A stretch of 64,000 bases of DNA. Source: WHSW01 sp963767475 (GTDB lineage Bacteria > Actinomycetota > Thermoleophilia > Solirubrobacterales > 70-9). The position numbers and the translations under genes were made by a program. Where the stretch lies: NCBI GenBank assembly GCA_963767475.1, contig CAVYEI010000005.1:186001-250000 (forward strand), written 5' to 3'. This document shows, one piece after another, positions 53,018 to 61,757 of this stretch. Numbering within the stretch: the first letter of the stretch is position 1; each line of letters starts with the position of its first letter. The notes beneath the pieces are model-generated. The model was not told where the DNA came from. It did not search any database and saw only the letters and a list, made by a program, of their open reading frames with translations.

Positions 53018-53788
53018 TCAGCGCCCCTCGAACTCGGGCTTCCGCTTCTCGAGGAAGGCCCGGGTGCCCTCGACCCGGTCCTCGGTCGCCATCGTCAGTT
53101 CGTACAGACGGCGCTCGTACTCGAGCCCGGCGGCCAGCGCCGTCTCCTCGGCCGCCAGGACCGCCTGCTTCGCCAGCCGCGCCGCCAGCGGTGGGCGCCT
53201 GGCGACCCGCCGGGCCAGGTCCATCGCCGCCTCCATCCACTCCCGCTTGCCGGCCACCTCGTTGACGATCCCAAGCCGGTGGGCTTCGTGGGCGTCGAAG
53301 CGGCGGCCGGTGAGCACGAGCTCCATCGCCCGCTGCTTGCCCACCACACGCGCGAGGCGCTGGGTACCGCCGCCACCGGGAATGATCCCGAGGGTGATCT
53401 CGGGTTGGCCGAACTCGGCCGTCTCGGAGGCGACGATCATGTCGCAGATCAGCGCCAGCTCGCAGCCGCCGCCGAGCGCGAAGCCGGAGACGGCGGCGAT
53501 CATCGGCGTCCGGGCCTCCGCGATCCGCCGCCAGAAGGCCGCCGCGGGATGAAAGAGGGCCTCGTGGAACTGCCGCTCGGCGATCGTCCCGATGTCGGCG
53601 CCGGCGGCGAAGACCTCGTCGGAGCCGGCGATCACGATGCAGCGCACCTCCGGGTCGCGGTCGAAGCGCTCGACCTGGGCGGCGAGGTCCTCCATCAGCT
53701 CGGGTGAGAGCGCGTTGCGCGCCTCGGGCCGGTTGAGACGGCAGACGGCAACGTGGTCTTCGATCCGGGTTTCGACCAGTGGCGTCAT
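53018..53788 (-). CDS. enoyl-CoA hydratase
   Basis: 256 residues from ATG 53788. CRLNRPEARNALSPEL start, oxyanion-hole GSDEVFAAGADI, and GFALGGGCELALICDMIVA. Both catalytic Glu are there: one in the GGCELA helix, one in FGQPEITLGIIPGGGGTQRL. A true hydratase by these residues. The open frame upstream is the acyl-CoA dehydrogenase in another frame, not a fusion. Confidence 0.95.
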   Translation of the reverse strand: MTPLVETRIEDHVAVCRLNRPEARNALSPELMEDLAAQVERFDRDPEVRCIVIAGSDEVFAAGADIGTIAERQFHEALFHPAAAFWRRIAEARTPMIAAVSGFALGGGCELALICDMIVASETAEFGQPEITLGIIPGGGGTQRLARVVGKQRAMELVLTGRRFDAHEAHRLGIVNEVAGKREWMEAAMDLARRVARRPPLAARLAKQAVLAAEETALAAGLEYERRLYELTMATEDRVEGTRAFLEKRKPEFEGR

Positions 53789-53796
53789 TCGCCGAT

Positions 53797-54960
53797 CTAC
53801 GAGGACGGGGGGACCATCGCGTTGATCCCGGTGGCGTCGCGGCCGATGATCAGCTTCTGGATCTGCGAGGTGCCCTCGTAGAGGGTGGTCACCCGCGCGT
53901 CGCGCAGGTAGCGCTCCACCGGGTAGTCGTCGACGTAGCCGGAGCCGCCGTGCACCTGGATCGCCAGGTTCGCCGCCTCGACCGCCGACTCGGTCGCATA
54001 GAGCTTCGCCACCGAGGTCTCGACGGTCGAGGGCTTGCCGGCGTCCTTGAGCATGCCGGCGCGGCGGACGAGCATCCGCGCGGCGTCGCGGCGGACGATC
54101 ATCTCGGCGATCATCTCCTGGACGAGCTGGAAGCTGGCGATCGGGACGTCGAACTGCTTGCGCTCCTTGGCGTAGGCGACCGAGGCCTGCACGCAGCCCT
54201 CGATGATCCCGACGCAGCCGGCGGCGACCGAGAAGCGCCCCGAGTCGAGCGCCGACATCGCGACCTTGAAGCCGTCGCCGACCTCGCCCATCAGCGCCTC
54301 GTCGGCGACCTCGACCGCGTCGAGCGAGATCTCCGCCGTGTCCGAGGCGCGCAGGCCGAGCTTGCCGTGGATCTCCTGGGTGGTGAAGCCGTCGGAATCG
54401 GTGGGGACGAGGAAGCAGGCGAGGCCCTTGTGCTTTTTCGCCGGGTCGGTCTGGGCGAAGATCAGCGCCACCTCGGCGACATTGCCGAGCGAGATCCACA
54501 TCTTGCCGCCGGTGATCTTCCAGCCACCGTCGATCTTCTCCGCTCGGGTGCGCAGGTTTGCGGCGTCCGAGCCGGTGTCGGGCTCGGTCAGCCCGAAGCA
54601 GCCGAAGGCCTCGCCGCTGGTCAGCCTCGGCAGCCAGTGCTGCTTTTGCTCCTCGCTTCCCCAGCGCTCGATCGAGCCGCAGACGAGCGAAGTCTGGACC
54701 GAGACCACGGTGCGCATCGCCGAGTCGCCGCGGCCGACCTCCTCGACGATCAGGCCGTAGCCGGTGAAGTCGAGCCCGCGGCCGCCATATTCCTCGGCCA
54801 CCGGCGCTCCCAGATAGCCCATGTCGCCGAGCCGGCGGGCGAGCTCGATGTCGAACTTCTGCGCCCGGTCGGAGTCGCGGGCGCGGGGGATGACCTCGTT
54901 GTCGACGAACTCGCGCGCCGTCTCGGCGATCAGTCGCTGCTCGTCGTTGAGTTCGATCAT
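53797..54960 (-). CDS. acyl-CoA dehydrogenase
   Basis: 387 residues. FAD enzyme of beta-oxidation: GYLGAPVAEEYGG, FGLTEPDTGSDA, KMWISLGNVAEVALIFA, RKQFDVPIASFQLVQ, QVHGGSGYVDDYPVERYLRDARV, and catalytic Glu in LYEGTSQIQKLIIGR. Chain-length preference is not readable. ATG 54960 overlaps the stop of the upstream aminotransferase by one base. Confidence 0.96.
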   Translation of the reverse strand: MIELNDEQRLIAETAREFVDNEVIPRARDSDRAQKFDIELARRLGDMGYLGAPVAEEYGGRGLDFTGYGLIVEEVGRGDSAMRTVVSVQTSLVCGSIERWGSEEQKQHWLPRLTSGEAFGCFGLTEPDTGSDAANLRTRAEKIDGGWKITGGKMWISLGNVAEVALIFAQTDPAKKHKGLACFLVPTDSDGFTTQEIHGKLGLRASDTAEISLDAVEVADEALMGEVGDGFKVAMSALDSGRFSVAAGCVGIIEGCVQASVAYAKERKQFDVPIASFQLVQEMIAEMIVRRDAARMLVRRAGMLKDAGKPSTVETSVAKLYATESAVEAANLAIQVHGGSGYVDDYPVERYLRDARVTTLYEGTSQIQKLIIGRDATGINAMVPPSS

Positions 54961-55751
54961 CAGGTCGCCGGCGTGCCGAGCTCGGTGGCGATCGCCTGAT
55001 CGAACGCCTGCCGCGCCTCGGCGGTTCGGGGGCCGCTCTCGTAGACGCGGTCGTCGATCGCCGAGATCGGCTGGATCTCGCGCACGGTCGAGGCAAGGAA
55101 CGCCTCCGTGGCACCGAGCGCGTCGGCGAGCGGGTACTCGGCCTCGGCCACCGACAGCGACTCGACCAGGATGCGGCGGGTGATCGAGTCGAGGATCCCG
55201 CTGCGCAGCGCGGGCGTCCGCAGCTCGCCGTCGGCGACCCAGAAGATGGTCGAGGTCGGCGCCTCGAGCACGACTCCGTCCGGTCGCACCAGCAGCGCTT
55301 CGTCGGCGCCGCCGCCCTTGGCGATCCGGGTCGCCTGCATGTTGGCGCCGTAGGAGAGCGACTTGACGCCGGTGAGAATCACCGTCGGCGCGTAGGTGAC
55401 CGTGGCGAGGCTGACCGCGTCCGCGTGCGCGACCAGCTCCTCGATCAGGGCGATTCGCCGGCCACCGCGGGTGACGATCAGCCGCAGCTGGGCGTCGCCG
55501 TCGCCGTGCGCGGCGAGCAAGGCCTCGATCTCGCCCGCGAGCTCCGCGCGCTGGGCGGGCAGCTCGATCGCGGCGGCGGAACGCTCGAGCCGGTCGAGGT
55601 GGTCAGCGAGCGCGAACGGCCGGCCGCGATAGAGCCTGATCACCTCGAATACGCCGTCGCCCCGATAGAGGCCGTCGTCCTTGAGCGGGATCACCGTTTC
55701 GGCGGTCGGCGCGATCTTGCCGTCGACGGAGGCGAGCTCGTTCACGGGCAT
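54960..55751 (-). CDS. class IV PLP aminotransferase / aminodeoxychorismate lyase-like
   Basis: 263 residues. Fold type IV: LYRGDGVFEVIRLYRGRPFALADHLDRL, catalytic Lys in TGVKSLSYGANM, and EALLVRPDGVVLEAPTSTIFWV with the PLP-contacting Glu. Could be branched-chain or D-amino-acid aminotransferase or 4-amino-4-deoxychorismate lyase. Sitting inside a beta-oxidation operon it may feed an amino acid-derived acid into the pathway (inference). Confidence 0.9.
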   Translation of the reverse strand: MPVNELASVDGKIAPTAETVIPLKDDGLYRGDGVFEVIRLYRGRPFALADHLDRLERSAAAIELPAQRAELAGEIEALLAAHGDGDAQLRLIVTRGGRRIALIEELVAHADAVSLATVTYAPTVILTGVKSLSYGANMQATRIAKGGGADEALLVRPDGVVLEAPTSTIFWVADGELRTPALRSGILDSITRRILVESLSVAEAEYPLADALGATEAFLASTVREIQPISAIDDRVYESGPRTAEARQAFDQAIATELGTPAT

Positions 55752-55757
55752 GGCGCG

Positions 55758-55763
55758 AGGCTA
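55758..55763 (-). promoter_or_regulatory. internal -10 box TAGCCT
   Basis: On the minus strand TAGCCT begins in the thiolase stop codon and is followed by 6 nt and ATG 55751, so the last five operon genes may also be transcribed on their own. Confidence 0.4.
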
Positions 55764-56972
55764 TCCAACGGCGGGGTTCTCGATCACCGTCGCCAGCCCC
55801 TGACCCACCCCCACGCATAGCGCTGCGATCCCGTATCGGGCGTTGCGCCTGCGCAGTTCCCAGGCCAGCGTCGTCACCAGCCGCGCACCCGAGCAGCCGA
55901 GCGGGTGGCCGAGCGCGATCGCGCCGCCGTTGACGTTCAGACGCTCCTCGTCGATGCCGAGCTCCCGGGCGCAGGCGAGCACCTGAGCGGCGAACGCCTC
56001 GTTGATCTCGATCAGGTCGATCTGATCGAGCTCGAGGCCGGCGGCGCCGAGGGCGCGGCGGATCGCCGGGATCGGCCCGATTCCCATGTGGGCGGGGTCG
56101 ACGCCGGCGACCCCGCTGGCGATCACCCGGGCCAGCGGCTCGGCGCCGAGCTCGTCGGCCTTGGCGCGTGAGGCGAGCACCAGGCAGGCGGCGCCGTCGT
56201 TGAGGGTCGAGGCGTTGCCCGCGGTCACCGTGCCGCCTTCGCGAAACGCGGGTCGCAGCGCCGCCAGCTTCTCGAGCGTGGTGTCGGCCCGCGGCCCCTC
56301 GTCGGCTTCCACGCTGACGGTCTGCCCGCGCTTCGCCCCCGGAGCGTCGACCGCGACCATCTGCTCGGCGAAACGTCCCTCGCTCTGGGCGGCGACGGCG
56401 CGCTGGTGGCTGCGCAGCGCGAAGGCGTCCTGGTCTTCGCGCGGGACGTCGTAGCGCTCGGCGACGTTCTCCGCCGTCTCACCCATCGCCTCGGTCGAGT
56501 AGAGCTCGGCCATCCGCGGGTTGATCAGCCGCCAGCCCAGCGCCGTGTCGTGCAGGGTCTGCTCGCCCCGCGCGAGCGCGGTCTCCGGCTTTGCCATCAC
56601 CCACGGCGCCCGGCTCATCGACTCCGAGCCGCCTGCCAGGTAGAGGTCGGCCTCGCCCAGGCGAAGCGCCCGCGATGCCTGGTTGACGGCCTCGAGGCCC
56701 GAGGCACAGAGCCGGTTGACCGTCACCCCGGGGACTTCCACCGGCAGGCCCGCCAGCAAGGCCGCCATCCGGGCGACGTCGCGGTTGTCCTCGCCCGCCT
56801 GGTTGGCGGCGCCCCAGTAGACGTCGGCGATCTCCGCCGGGGCGATCCCCGTGCGCTCGACCGCGCTCGCGACCACGTGCGCGGCGAGGTCGTCGGGGCG
56901 CACGCCCGAGAGCGCCCCCCGGAAGCGGCCCATGGGGGTACGCACGGCATCGATGACCAGCGCCTCGGACAA
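55761..56972 (-). CDS. thiolase (acetyl-CoA C-acyltransferase)
   Basis: 403 residues. Nucleophile Cys in VNRLCASGLEAV (about 90), NEAFAAQVLA, His in GHPLGCSGAR, and second Cys in ALCVGVGQG. DAVRTPMGRFRG start. Could be a degradative beta-ketothiolase (PaaJ/PcaF/FadA type). TTG start. First gene of the operon thiolase, aminotransferase, acyl-CoA dehydrogenase, enoyl-CoA hydratase, cupin, 3-hydroxyacyl-CoA dehydrogenase. Confidence 0.95.
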   Translation of the reverse strand: MSEALVIDAVRTPMGRFRGALSGVRPDDLAAHVVASAVERTGIAPAEIADVYWGAANQAGEDNRDVARMAALLAGLPVEVPGVTVNRLCASGLEAVNQASRALRLGEADLYLAGGSESMSRAPWVMAKPETALARGEQTLHDTALGWRLINPRMAELYSTEAMGETAENVAERYDVPREDQDAFALRSHQRAVAAQSEGRFAEQMVAVDAPGAKRGQTVSVEADEGPRADTTLEKLAALRPAFREGGTVTAGNASTLNDGAACLVLASRAKADELGAEPLARVIASGVAGVDPAHMGIGPIPAIRRALGAAGLELDQIDLIEINEAFAAQVLACARELGIDEERLNVNGGAIALGHPLGCSGARLVTTLAWELRRRNARYGIAALCVGVGQGLATVIENPAVG

Positions 56973-57005
56973 GGCTCGCGATCATTCCAGTTTCGTCCGC
57001 CGTGG

Positions 57006-58211
57006 CTAGCCGGCGACGGCCCGGAACGTGAGCACGAGCTGCGAGCGGGGCCCGGTCGACTGGGCCGCGTCGAGCCGGAACACGTATTGCGAACCACCCC
57101 GGCGAACCCGGGACCCCGAGAGCCCGTAGGTGCCGTGCAGGGACCTGCGGTTGGGACGCGCCGATACCAGGCGCAGGTTGGTGTCCGGCAGCCTGACCAC
57201 CACCTTCCTCTCGCTGGCCCCGCCGGCAAGACTGACCTTGGCCCGACACGAGCTTGCGCCTCCGCGGCAGTCGACCGACGCCGGCCGAACCATCTTCACC
57301 TCTCGGTTCACGGCGTCGATCACCAGCTCCGGCTGCGCGGTTTGGATGTAGTGACCGCTTCGCTCGGCGATCACATGCAGCGCGTAGGGCAGGATGCGAG
57401 CCAGCGCGTTCTGGGACGCCGTCGACATCCGCTCGAGCGTCGCGCCGTCGGGGAACCCGTCGGGCGGAGGATCGGGGACTTCGGCGGGGATGCCGTGTGA
57501 GAGAACGACCAGCGGCAGGAAGGGGCGCAGCGGCTGGGCGGCAGTGGCGCTGATCACCTGGTCGACGACGACGTCCAGGTCATAGGACTCGAACCCTGGC
57601 GGCACATCGCTCGTCTCGCGCGCGAGAGCAGGCCAGAACTCGGGGCCGGTGAGATCGCGCAGCAGCTCGTAGGTCGCGTCGATCTCCACGATCCCCGCCG
57701 TCTGACGGGGGTAGGTGCTGGCGTACAGCCGCGCCAGCATGCCCCCGAGGGAGTGCCCGACCAGGATGTACGGACCCGGCAGCTCGGCGGCGCGCACCAG
57801 CGCGTGCAGCTCGGCCACGACGTCTGCGCCGGTGCGTGGCTGGGGAACCGAATCGCTGCGGCTCGGCTCGCCGGACTGGAGCGGCGTGTTCGGGCGGTCG
57901 TAGGCGCAGACGCGCGTGAAGCCCGAGACGCCGGCCAGCACCGGCGGCCCGCTCACGCCGGGGTCGAGGAGGCTCCAGACGTCGGCCGCGTTGGGGAAAC
58001 CGGAGATCAGGATCACGGTGGGCCCGCCATGGCCCTGGCACTCCAGGTAGATCCTCCGGCCGTCCGGGAGCGCGACCAATCGGCCGCCGTTTACATCACC
58101 ACCCTCGGGCGTCCCCCGGGCCGGCGCCTTCGCGGGGAAGCCGGCTCCCAGGAGCAGGCAAGCCGCGATCAGCAGCGCCCCCATCCCCGAGGTCATCCTG
58201 ACCCGCCTCAC
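57006..58211 (-). CDS. secreted alpha/beta-hydrolase
   Basis: 401 residues. N-terminal signal segment (ACLLLGAGFPAKAPA). Alpha/beta-hydrolase core: oxyanion GFPNAADVW, nucleophile Ser in GHSLGGMLARLY, acid in VEIDATYE, His in ERSGHYIQTAQP, all in proper order. After the core, about 90 residues form a beta-rich tail with a Cys pair (DCRGGASSC). Substrate unknown, ester or peptide. GTG start supported by TATGCT 6 nt upstream. Confidence 0.9.
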   Translation of the reverse strand: MRRVRMTSGMGALLIAACLLLGAGFPAKAPARGTPEGGDVNGGRLVALPDGRRIYLECQGHGGPTVILISGFPNAADVWSLLDPGVSGPPVLAGVSGFTRVCAYDRPNTPLQSGEPSRSDSVPQPRTGADVVAELHALVRAAELPGPYILVGHSLGGMLARLYASTYPRQTAGIVEIDATYELLRDLTGPEFWPALARETSDVPPGFESYDLDVVVDQVISATAAQPLRPFLPLVVLSHGIPAEVPDPPPDGFPDGATLERMSTASQNALARILPYALHVIAERSGHYIQTAQPELVIDAVNREVKMVRPASVDCRGGASSCRAKVSLAGGASERKVVVRLPDTNLRLVSARPNRRSLHGTYGLSGSRVRRGGSQYVFRLDAAQSTGPRSQLVLTFRAVAG

Positions 58212-58217
58212 GCTCGG

Positions 58218-58223
58218 AGCATA
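58218..58223 (-). promoter_or_regulatory. -10 box TATGCT for the hydrolase
   Basis: On the minus strand TATGCT is followed by 6 nt and GTG 58211. Confidence 0.45.
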
Positions 58224-58266
58224 ATCGCTTCCCGCCTCGGGTTTTCGCTCCGTGGCTGTTCCGGTC

Positions 58267-58272
58267 TATGGT
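58267..58272 (+). promoter_or_regulatory. -10 box TATGGT for the small membrane protein
   Basis: TATGGT is followed by 6 nt and GTG 58279, favouring that start over the GTG at 58252, which lies upstream of the box. Confidence 0.4.
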
Positions 58273-58278
58273 GAGCGC

Positions 58279-58602
58279 GTGGATTTCATGCTGATCACGA
58301 TGGCGATGATCGGATTCATCATCATCTGCCTGGTCCTGCTGGCGCGCGCGTACCCCGGCAGCGGTGCGGACCTGGTCGACTGGAAGCCGACGCGCTCGCA
58401 CGAGCTCGAGGCCCAGCTCGAGGTCGACGACGTGCAGCAGATGATCGAGGCCCAGAATCAGTACCGGCGCCGGCGCGGCGCCCCGGAACTGACCGAGGAC
58501 GACGCCAACGAGATGGCGCGCGAGGACGAAGCGGTGCGCGAGCGGGCGCGGCGCAGCCATGAGAGTCGCCTCGACGAGCTCGAGGACGAGTTCGGGATCT
58601 AG
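58279..58602 (+). CDS. small single-helix membrane protein with charged coiled tail
   Basis: 107 residues. One N-terminal membrane helix (LITMAMIGFIIICLVLLA), then a hydrophilic tail rich in Glu and Arg with heptad-like stretches (ELEAQLEVDDVQQMIEAQNQ, RARRSHESRLDELEDEF), probably helical and cytoplasmic. Family unknown to me. Start could also be ATG 58288. The next gene follows after 17 nt and may be co-transcribed. Confidence 0.7.
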   Translation: MDFMLITMAMIGFIIICLVLLARAYPGSGADLVDWKPTRSHELEAQLEVDDVQQMIEAQNQYRRRRGAPELTEDDANEMAREDEAVRERARRSHESRLDELEDEFGI

Positions 58603-58619
58603 GCCAGTGGGCCGGTGAC

Positions 58620-59111
58620 GTGGCGCGGGCCCTGATCGTCGGCTGTGGTTGCCGCGGCCGCGAGCTCGGCGTCGCACTGCGGGACAACGGCTGGGTGGTC
58701 CGCGGCACGAGCCGGACCGAGGCCGGCGCCGAACTGATCGCGGCCGCCGGGATCGAGGCGACCGTCGCCGACCCGGACCGGGTCGCGAGCGTGCTCGATG
58801 CGATCGAGGGCGTGACCCTGATCTTCTGGTTGCTCGGCTCCGCCGCCGGCGAGCCGGACTCGATTGCGGCCCTGCACGGCCCGCGCCTCGAGCGGCTGCT
58901 CGAGGAGATCGTCGATACCCCGGTGCGCGCGATCGTCTACGAGGTCACCACGGCGCTCGACCCCGAGCACGCGACGACCGCGTTCGAGGCCCTCCGCAAC
59001 GCGGGGGAGAGGTGGCGGATTCCGTTCGAGGTCGTCGACGCGGACGTCGGCCGGCCCGAGCTCTGGCTGGAGGGGATGCTGGCCGCGGCCAAAGAGCTGA
59101 CCGGCGCCTGA
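58620..59111 (+). CDS. NAD(P)-binding Rossmann-fold protein
   Basis: 163 residues, short. RALIVGCGCRGRELG is a nucleotide-binding turn (GxGxxG-like with Cys); then a strand-helix pattern typical of atypical SDR/epimerase N-domains (WVVRGTSRTEAG, IEATVADPDRV, GVTLIFWLLG). No catalytic YxxxK seen, so perhaps a binding protein. GTG start 17 nt after the previous gene. Confidence 0.75.
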   Translation: MARALIVGCGCRGRELGVALRDNGWVVRGTSRTEAGAELIAAAGIEATVADPDRVASVLDAIEGVTLIFWLLGSAAGEPDSIAALHGPRLERLLEEIVDTPVRAIVYEVTTALDPEHATTAFEALRNAGERWRIPFEVVDADVGRPELWLEGMLAAAKELTGA

Positions 59112-59127
59112 GCCGCGCCGCTCGTCT

Positions 59128-59526
59128 CTACTGGATCGGGGTCGGCTTCTGGTCGCTGCCGGTCCAGGGAGCCTGGTCGGCGACCTTGGCCGGAGGCTGG
59201 TCGAGGTCGTCGGCGAGCACCTTGAGGCCGAACACCGCGACGACGACGACCACGACCACGATCGCGTAGGTGACGATCTGGCGGGTGAGGCTGGCGCTGT
59301 AGTTGCCGCCGACGACTTCGCGGCGCTTCTCCAGCCCCATCGCGTCGAGGTTGGACTGCTCCTTGCCGGCGAGCCGCTCCTGTGGCGGCTTCTTCTCGAT
59401 CACCGTGTTGGGGCCGATCGACGGGGCGGTCGTCTCGCTGATGTCGACCGTCTCCGTGTCGTCGCCGGCCGCCTCCGAGTGCTCGGAGTTGGGTACGAAC
59501 CGACCCTTCGAGTCGCGCTCTGCCAT
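59128..59526 (-). CDS. membrane protein of unknown function, single C-terminal helix
   Basis: 132 residues from ATG 59526. Start MAERDSKGRFVPN, an acidic linker with TVDISETTAPSIGPNTVIEKKP, then LEKRREVVGGNYSASLTRQI next to a Val-rich membrane helix (TYAIVVVVVVVAVFGLKVLA) and a short outside end. The Lys/Arg-rich stretch before the helix puts the N-terminus inside. Function unknown. TAGTGT stands 8 nt before the start. Confidence 0.7.
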   Translation of the reverse strand: MAERDSKGRFVPNSEHSEAAGDDTETVDISETTAPSIGPNTVIEKKPPQERLAGKEQSNLDAMGLEKRREVVGGNYSASLTRQIVTYAIVVVVVVVAVFGLKVLADDLDQPPAKVADQAPWTGSDQKPTPIQ

Positions 59527-59534
59527 CCGGTGGG

Positions 59535-59540
59535 ACACTA
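59535..59540 (-). promoter_or_regulatory. -10 box TAGTGT for the Val-rich membrane protein
   Basis: On the minus strand TAGTGT is followed by 8 nt and ATG 59526, arguing against the longer frame that begins at 59586. Confidence 0.45.
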
Positions 59541-59584
59541 GCCATTGACCCCTCGCCGCGCGCCGGTTCGACATACCTAAATCC

Positions 59585-60382
59585 ATGAAAAGAGCGCCCA
59601 GGGCGATCTGCGGACTGGCTCTCGCCGCCCTCGGGGCGGCGGCGTTGGCCGTCCCGGCTCCGGCCGGGGCACCGCCCGCCCACTACGCGTGGGCGAAGCG
59701 GGTCGCCGCGGCGAAGCGGTTTGCCGACGAGCGGGCGGGACGGATCTCGTTCGCGGTCGTCGACGAGGCCGGCCGGCTGCACGGCTCGCACCCCGACCGG
59801 ATCCACAACTCCGCCAGCGTGGTCAAGGTGCTGTTCATGGTCGCCCTGCTGCGCGAGCCGGGCGTCCGCCACGACGAGCTCAGCGGCTCGGAGAAGGCGC
59901 TGCTCGAGCCGATGATCAAGCGCTCCGACAACCAGGCCGCGACCGCCGTCTTCAACCGCGTCGGCCAGCAGACGCTGGTCGAGCTCGCGGACCGGATCGG
60001 CCTTCGCCATTTCTCCACGCAGCCGACCTGGGGCCTGACCACGATCACCGCCGGCTCCCAGGCACGCTTCTTCAGCGAGCTGAAGTCGTTCATCCCCAAG
60101 CGCCATCGCCGCTACGCGCTGCACCTGCTGACCAGGATCGTGCCCTCGCAGCGCTGGGGAATCCCGCCGGTCGCGCCGCGCGGGTGGACGCTGCACTTCA
60201 AGGGTGGCTGGTCGGGGGCGCCGAGCTGGCGCGTGAACCAGGTGATGCTGCTGCGGCGGGCACCGCGCCGTTTCGCGCTCGCGGTGCTCACCCGCGAGCA
60301 GCCGTCGATGGCCTACGGCGAGCAGTCGATCGAGGGCGTCGCCAAGCGCCTGCTCGACGGTTACAACGCTGTCCGGCGCTGA
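59585..60382 (+). CDS. secreted class A beta-lactamase-fold serine hydrolase
   Basis: 265 residues. Signal peptide to about 28. Active-site S-V-V-K in HNSASVVKVLF (SxxK), SDN in IKRSDNQAAT (SxN) and KGG in LHFKGGWSG (KTG-like). Class A fold (PF13354-type) but no clear Glu166-type omega loop, so it may be a peptidase or non-hydrolysing relative rather than a resistance enzyme. Acts outside the cell. Its end overlaps the converging NUDIX gene by 22 nt. Confidence 0.85.
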   Translation: MKRAPRAICGLALAALGAAALAVPAPAGAPPAHYAWAKRVAAAKRFADERAGRISFAVVDEAGRLHGSHPDRIHNSASVVKVLFMVALLREPGVRHDELSGSEKALLEPMIKRSDNQAATAVFNRVGQQTLVELADRIGLRHFSTQPTWGLTTITAGSQARFFSELKSFIPKRHRRYALHLLTRIVPSQRWGIPPVAPRGWTLHFKGGWSGAPSWRVNQVMLLRRAPRRFALAVLTREQPSMAYGEQSIEGVAKRLLDGYNAVRR

Positions 60383-60948
60383 GCTGCAGGACCTTCGAGC
60401 CTCGCCAGCAGCTCGCCCAGGATGCGCGCGGTCGCGCCCCAGATCAGGTGCTCGCCAACGAGGTAGGTCGGGGTGCGGATCGGCACCCCGCGGCGGACCA
60501 GGCGGCGCATGGCGAAGCTCTCGCGAAGCTCGGCGAGCGTGAACGCGAGCACTGTCTCGACCTCCGCCGGGCTGGGCTCGAACTGCAGCTCGTCGCCGAT
60601 CAGGCCGACGAACGGGTGCACCTTGTAGCTGGTGACGAAGGTCCCGATCGGCGGCAGGGCGCCGATCACCTCGACCTCCTCCGGCCCGAGGCCGATCTCC
60701 TCGTTCGCTTCCCGCAGGGCGGTGGCGAGCAGCGACTCGTCGGCGTGGTCGCGGCGCCCGCCCGGAAACGAGATCTCACCGGCGTGGCGGCGGAGGTCGT
60801 GGCGGCGCTCGGTGAACACCAGCCCGGGCCGCTCGGGGTAGCCGAACATCGGCACGAGCACGGCGGCCTCGGTTCGGCCGTGGGCGTCCATCACCTCGGC
60901 GGCGGCCGGGGTGAGCAGGGCGCGGCGTAGGTCCTCGGCAGCGCTCAG
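60361..60948 (-). CDS. NUDIX hydrolase, CoA pyrophosphatase-like
   Basis: NUDIX box seen as GEISFPGGRRD...ATALREANEEIGL, preceded by RTEAAVLVPMFGYPE; the end VRTPTYLVGEHLIWGATARIL fits the NudL/CoA diphosphatase group. The start is unclear: no ATG precedes the homology, but CTG 60948 overlaps the SDR stop as CTGA, like other coupled starts here; GTG 60894 is the alternative. Likely a housekeeping CoA or nucleotide diphosphatase. Confidence 0.85.
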   Translation of the reverse strand: MSAAEDLRRALLTPAAAEVMDAHGRTEAAVLVPMFGYPERPGLVFTERRHDLRRHAGEISFPGGRRDHADESLLATALREANEEIGLGPEEVEVIGALPPIGTFVTSYKVHPFVGLIGDELQFEPSPAEVETVLAFTLAELRESFAMRRLVRRGVPIRTPTYLVGEHLIWGATARILGELLARLEGPAAQRRTAL

Positions 60949-61754
60949 ATAATCACCTGCACGGTGCCACCGTCGACCGACCAGGCGGCGCCGGCGACAT
61001 AGGAGGCGCGCTCGGAGGCGAGGAAGACGATCGCCGCCGCGATCTCCTCGCTGTAGGCGAGCCGGCCGATCGGGCGCTTGCGCCCCGCCGCCCGCAGCGC
61101 CTCCTCGCGGGTCGCGATCCCGCTGTCCTCCTTCGACTGATCGAGCAGGCCGCCCTCGTCCATCCACATCGCCGACTTGGTCGGGCCGGGGCAGACCGCG
61201 TTGACGAGCACCCCGTCGGCGGCGTAGCGGTCGGCGAACAGGCGCGAGAGCGAGAGCAGCCCCGCCTTCGCCACCGAGTATTCGGGCATCTTCGCCGAGG
61301 GCCGCTTGGCCGAGGTCGAGGAGACGTTGACGACCCGGCCCCACTCGCGCTCGGCCATTCCCGGGACGGCCGCTCGCATCGCCCGCAGCGGCGCCATCAC
61401 GTTCAGCTCCCAGGCGTCGTACCAGTCGGCCTCCGGGACGTCCTCGAGGTTTCGCCGGCGGGCCGTGCCGGCGTTGTTGACGAGCACATCGAGCTTGCCG
61501 AAGTGCTCGGCGCAGGCGAGCACGATCCGTTCCCCCGCCTCAGGATCGGTGATGTCGAGGGCGAGCTCGGCGACCTCGGCGCCGCCGACGGCCGCCTGGC
61601 GGCACTCGGCGGCCGCTTCGGCGAGCCCTGCGGTTCCGCGCGCGATCAGCAGCACCGAGGCACCCTCGCCACAAAGCATCGCGGCGGTGGCGCGGCCGAT
61701 GCCGCGGCTGGCGCCGGTGATCGCACATGCGCGTCCGGCCAGCCCGAGGTCCAC
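60945..61754 (-). CDS. short-chain dehydrogenase/reductase
   Basis: 269 residues. TGASRGIGRATA cofactor motif, NNAGTARRR, catalytic Ser in VNVSSTSAKRP and YSVAK (Tyr, Lys), end SVDGGTVQVII. 3-oxoacyl-ACP-reductase-like SDR, substrate open. GTG 61754 lies 3 nt after the OsmC stop; third of a four-gene operon. Confidence 0.93.
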   Translation of the reverse strand: MDLGLAGRACAITGASRGIGRATAAMLCGEGASVLLIARGTAGLAEAAAECRQAAVGGAEVAELALDITDPEAGERIVLACAEHFGKLDVLVNNAGTARRRNLEDVPEADWYDAWELNVMAPLRAMRAAVPGMAEREWGRVVNVSSTSAKRPSAKMPEYSVAKAGLLSLSRLFADRYAADGVLVNAVCPGPTKSAMWMDEGGLLDQSKEDSGIATREEALRAAGRKRPIGRLAYSEEIAAAIVFLASERASYVAGAAWSVDGGTVQVII

Positions 61755-61757
61755 GAC

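Noticed and set aside
53018..55114. Apparent fusion of an acyl-CoA dehydrogenase-side frame with enoyl-CoA hydratase
   Set aside because: The upstream part is the dehydrogenase read in a wrong frame; hydratase begins at ATG 53788 and the dehydrogenase is a separate intact gene.
59585..60382. Antibiotic-resistance beta-lactamase
   Set aside because: The fold and SxxK, SDN and KGG motifs are present but no clear general-base Glu loop; resistance is not supported by sequence alone.
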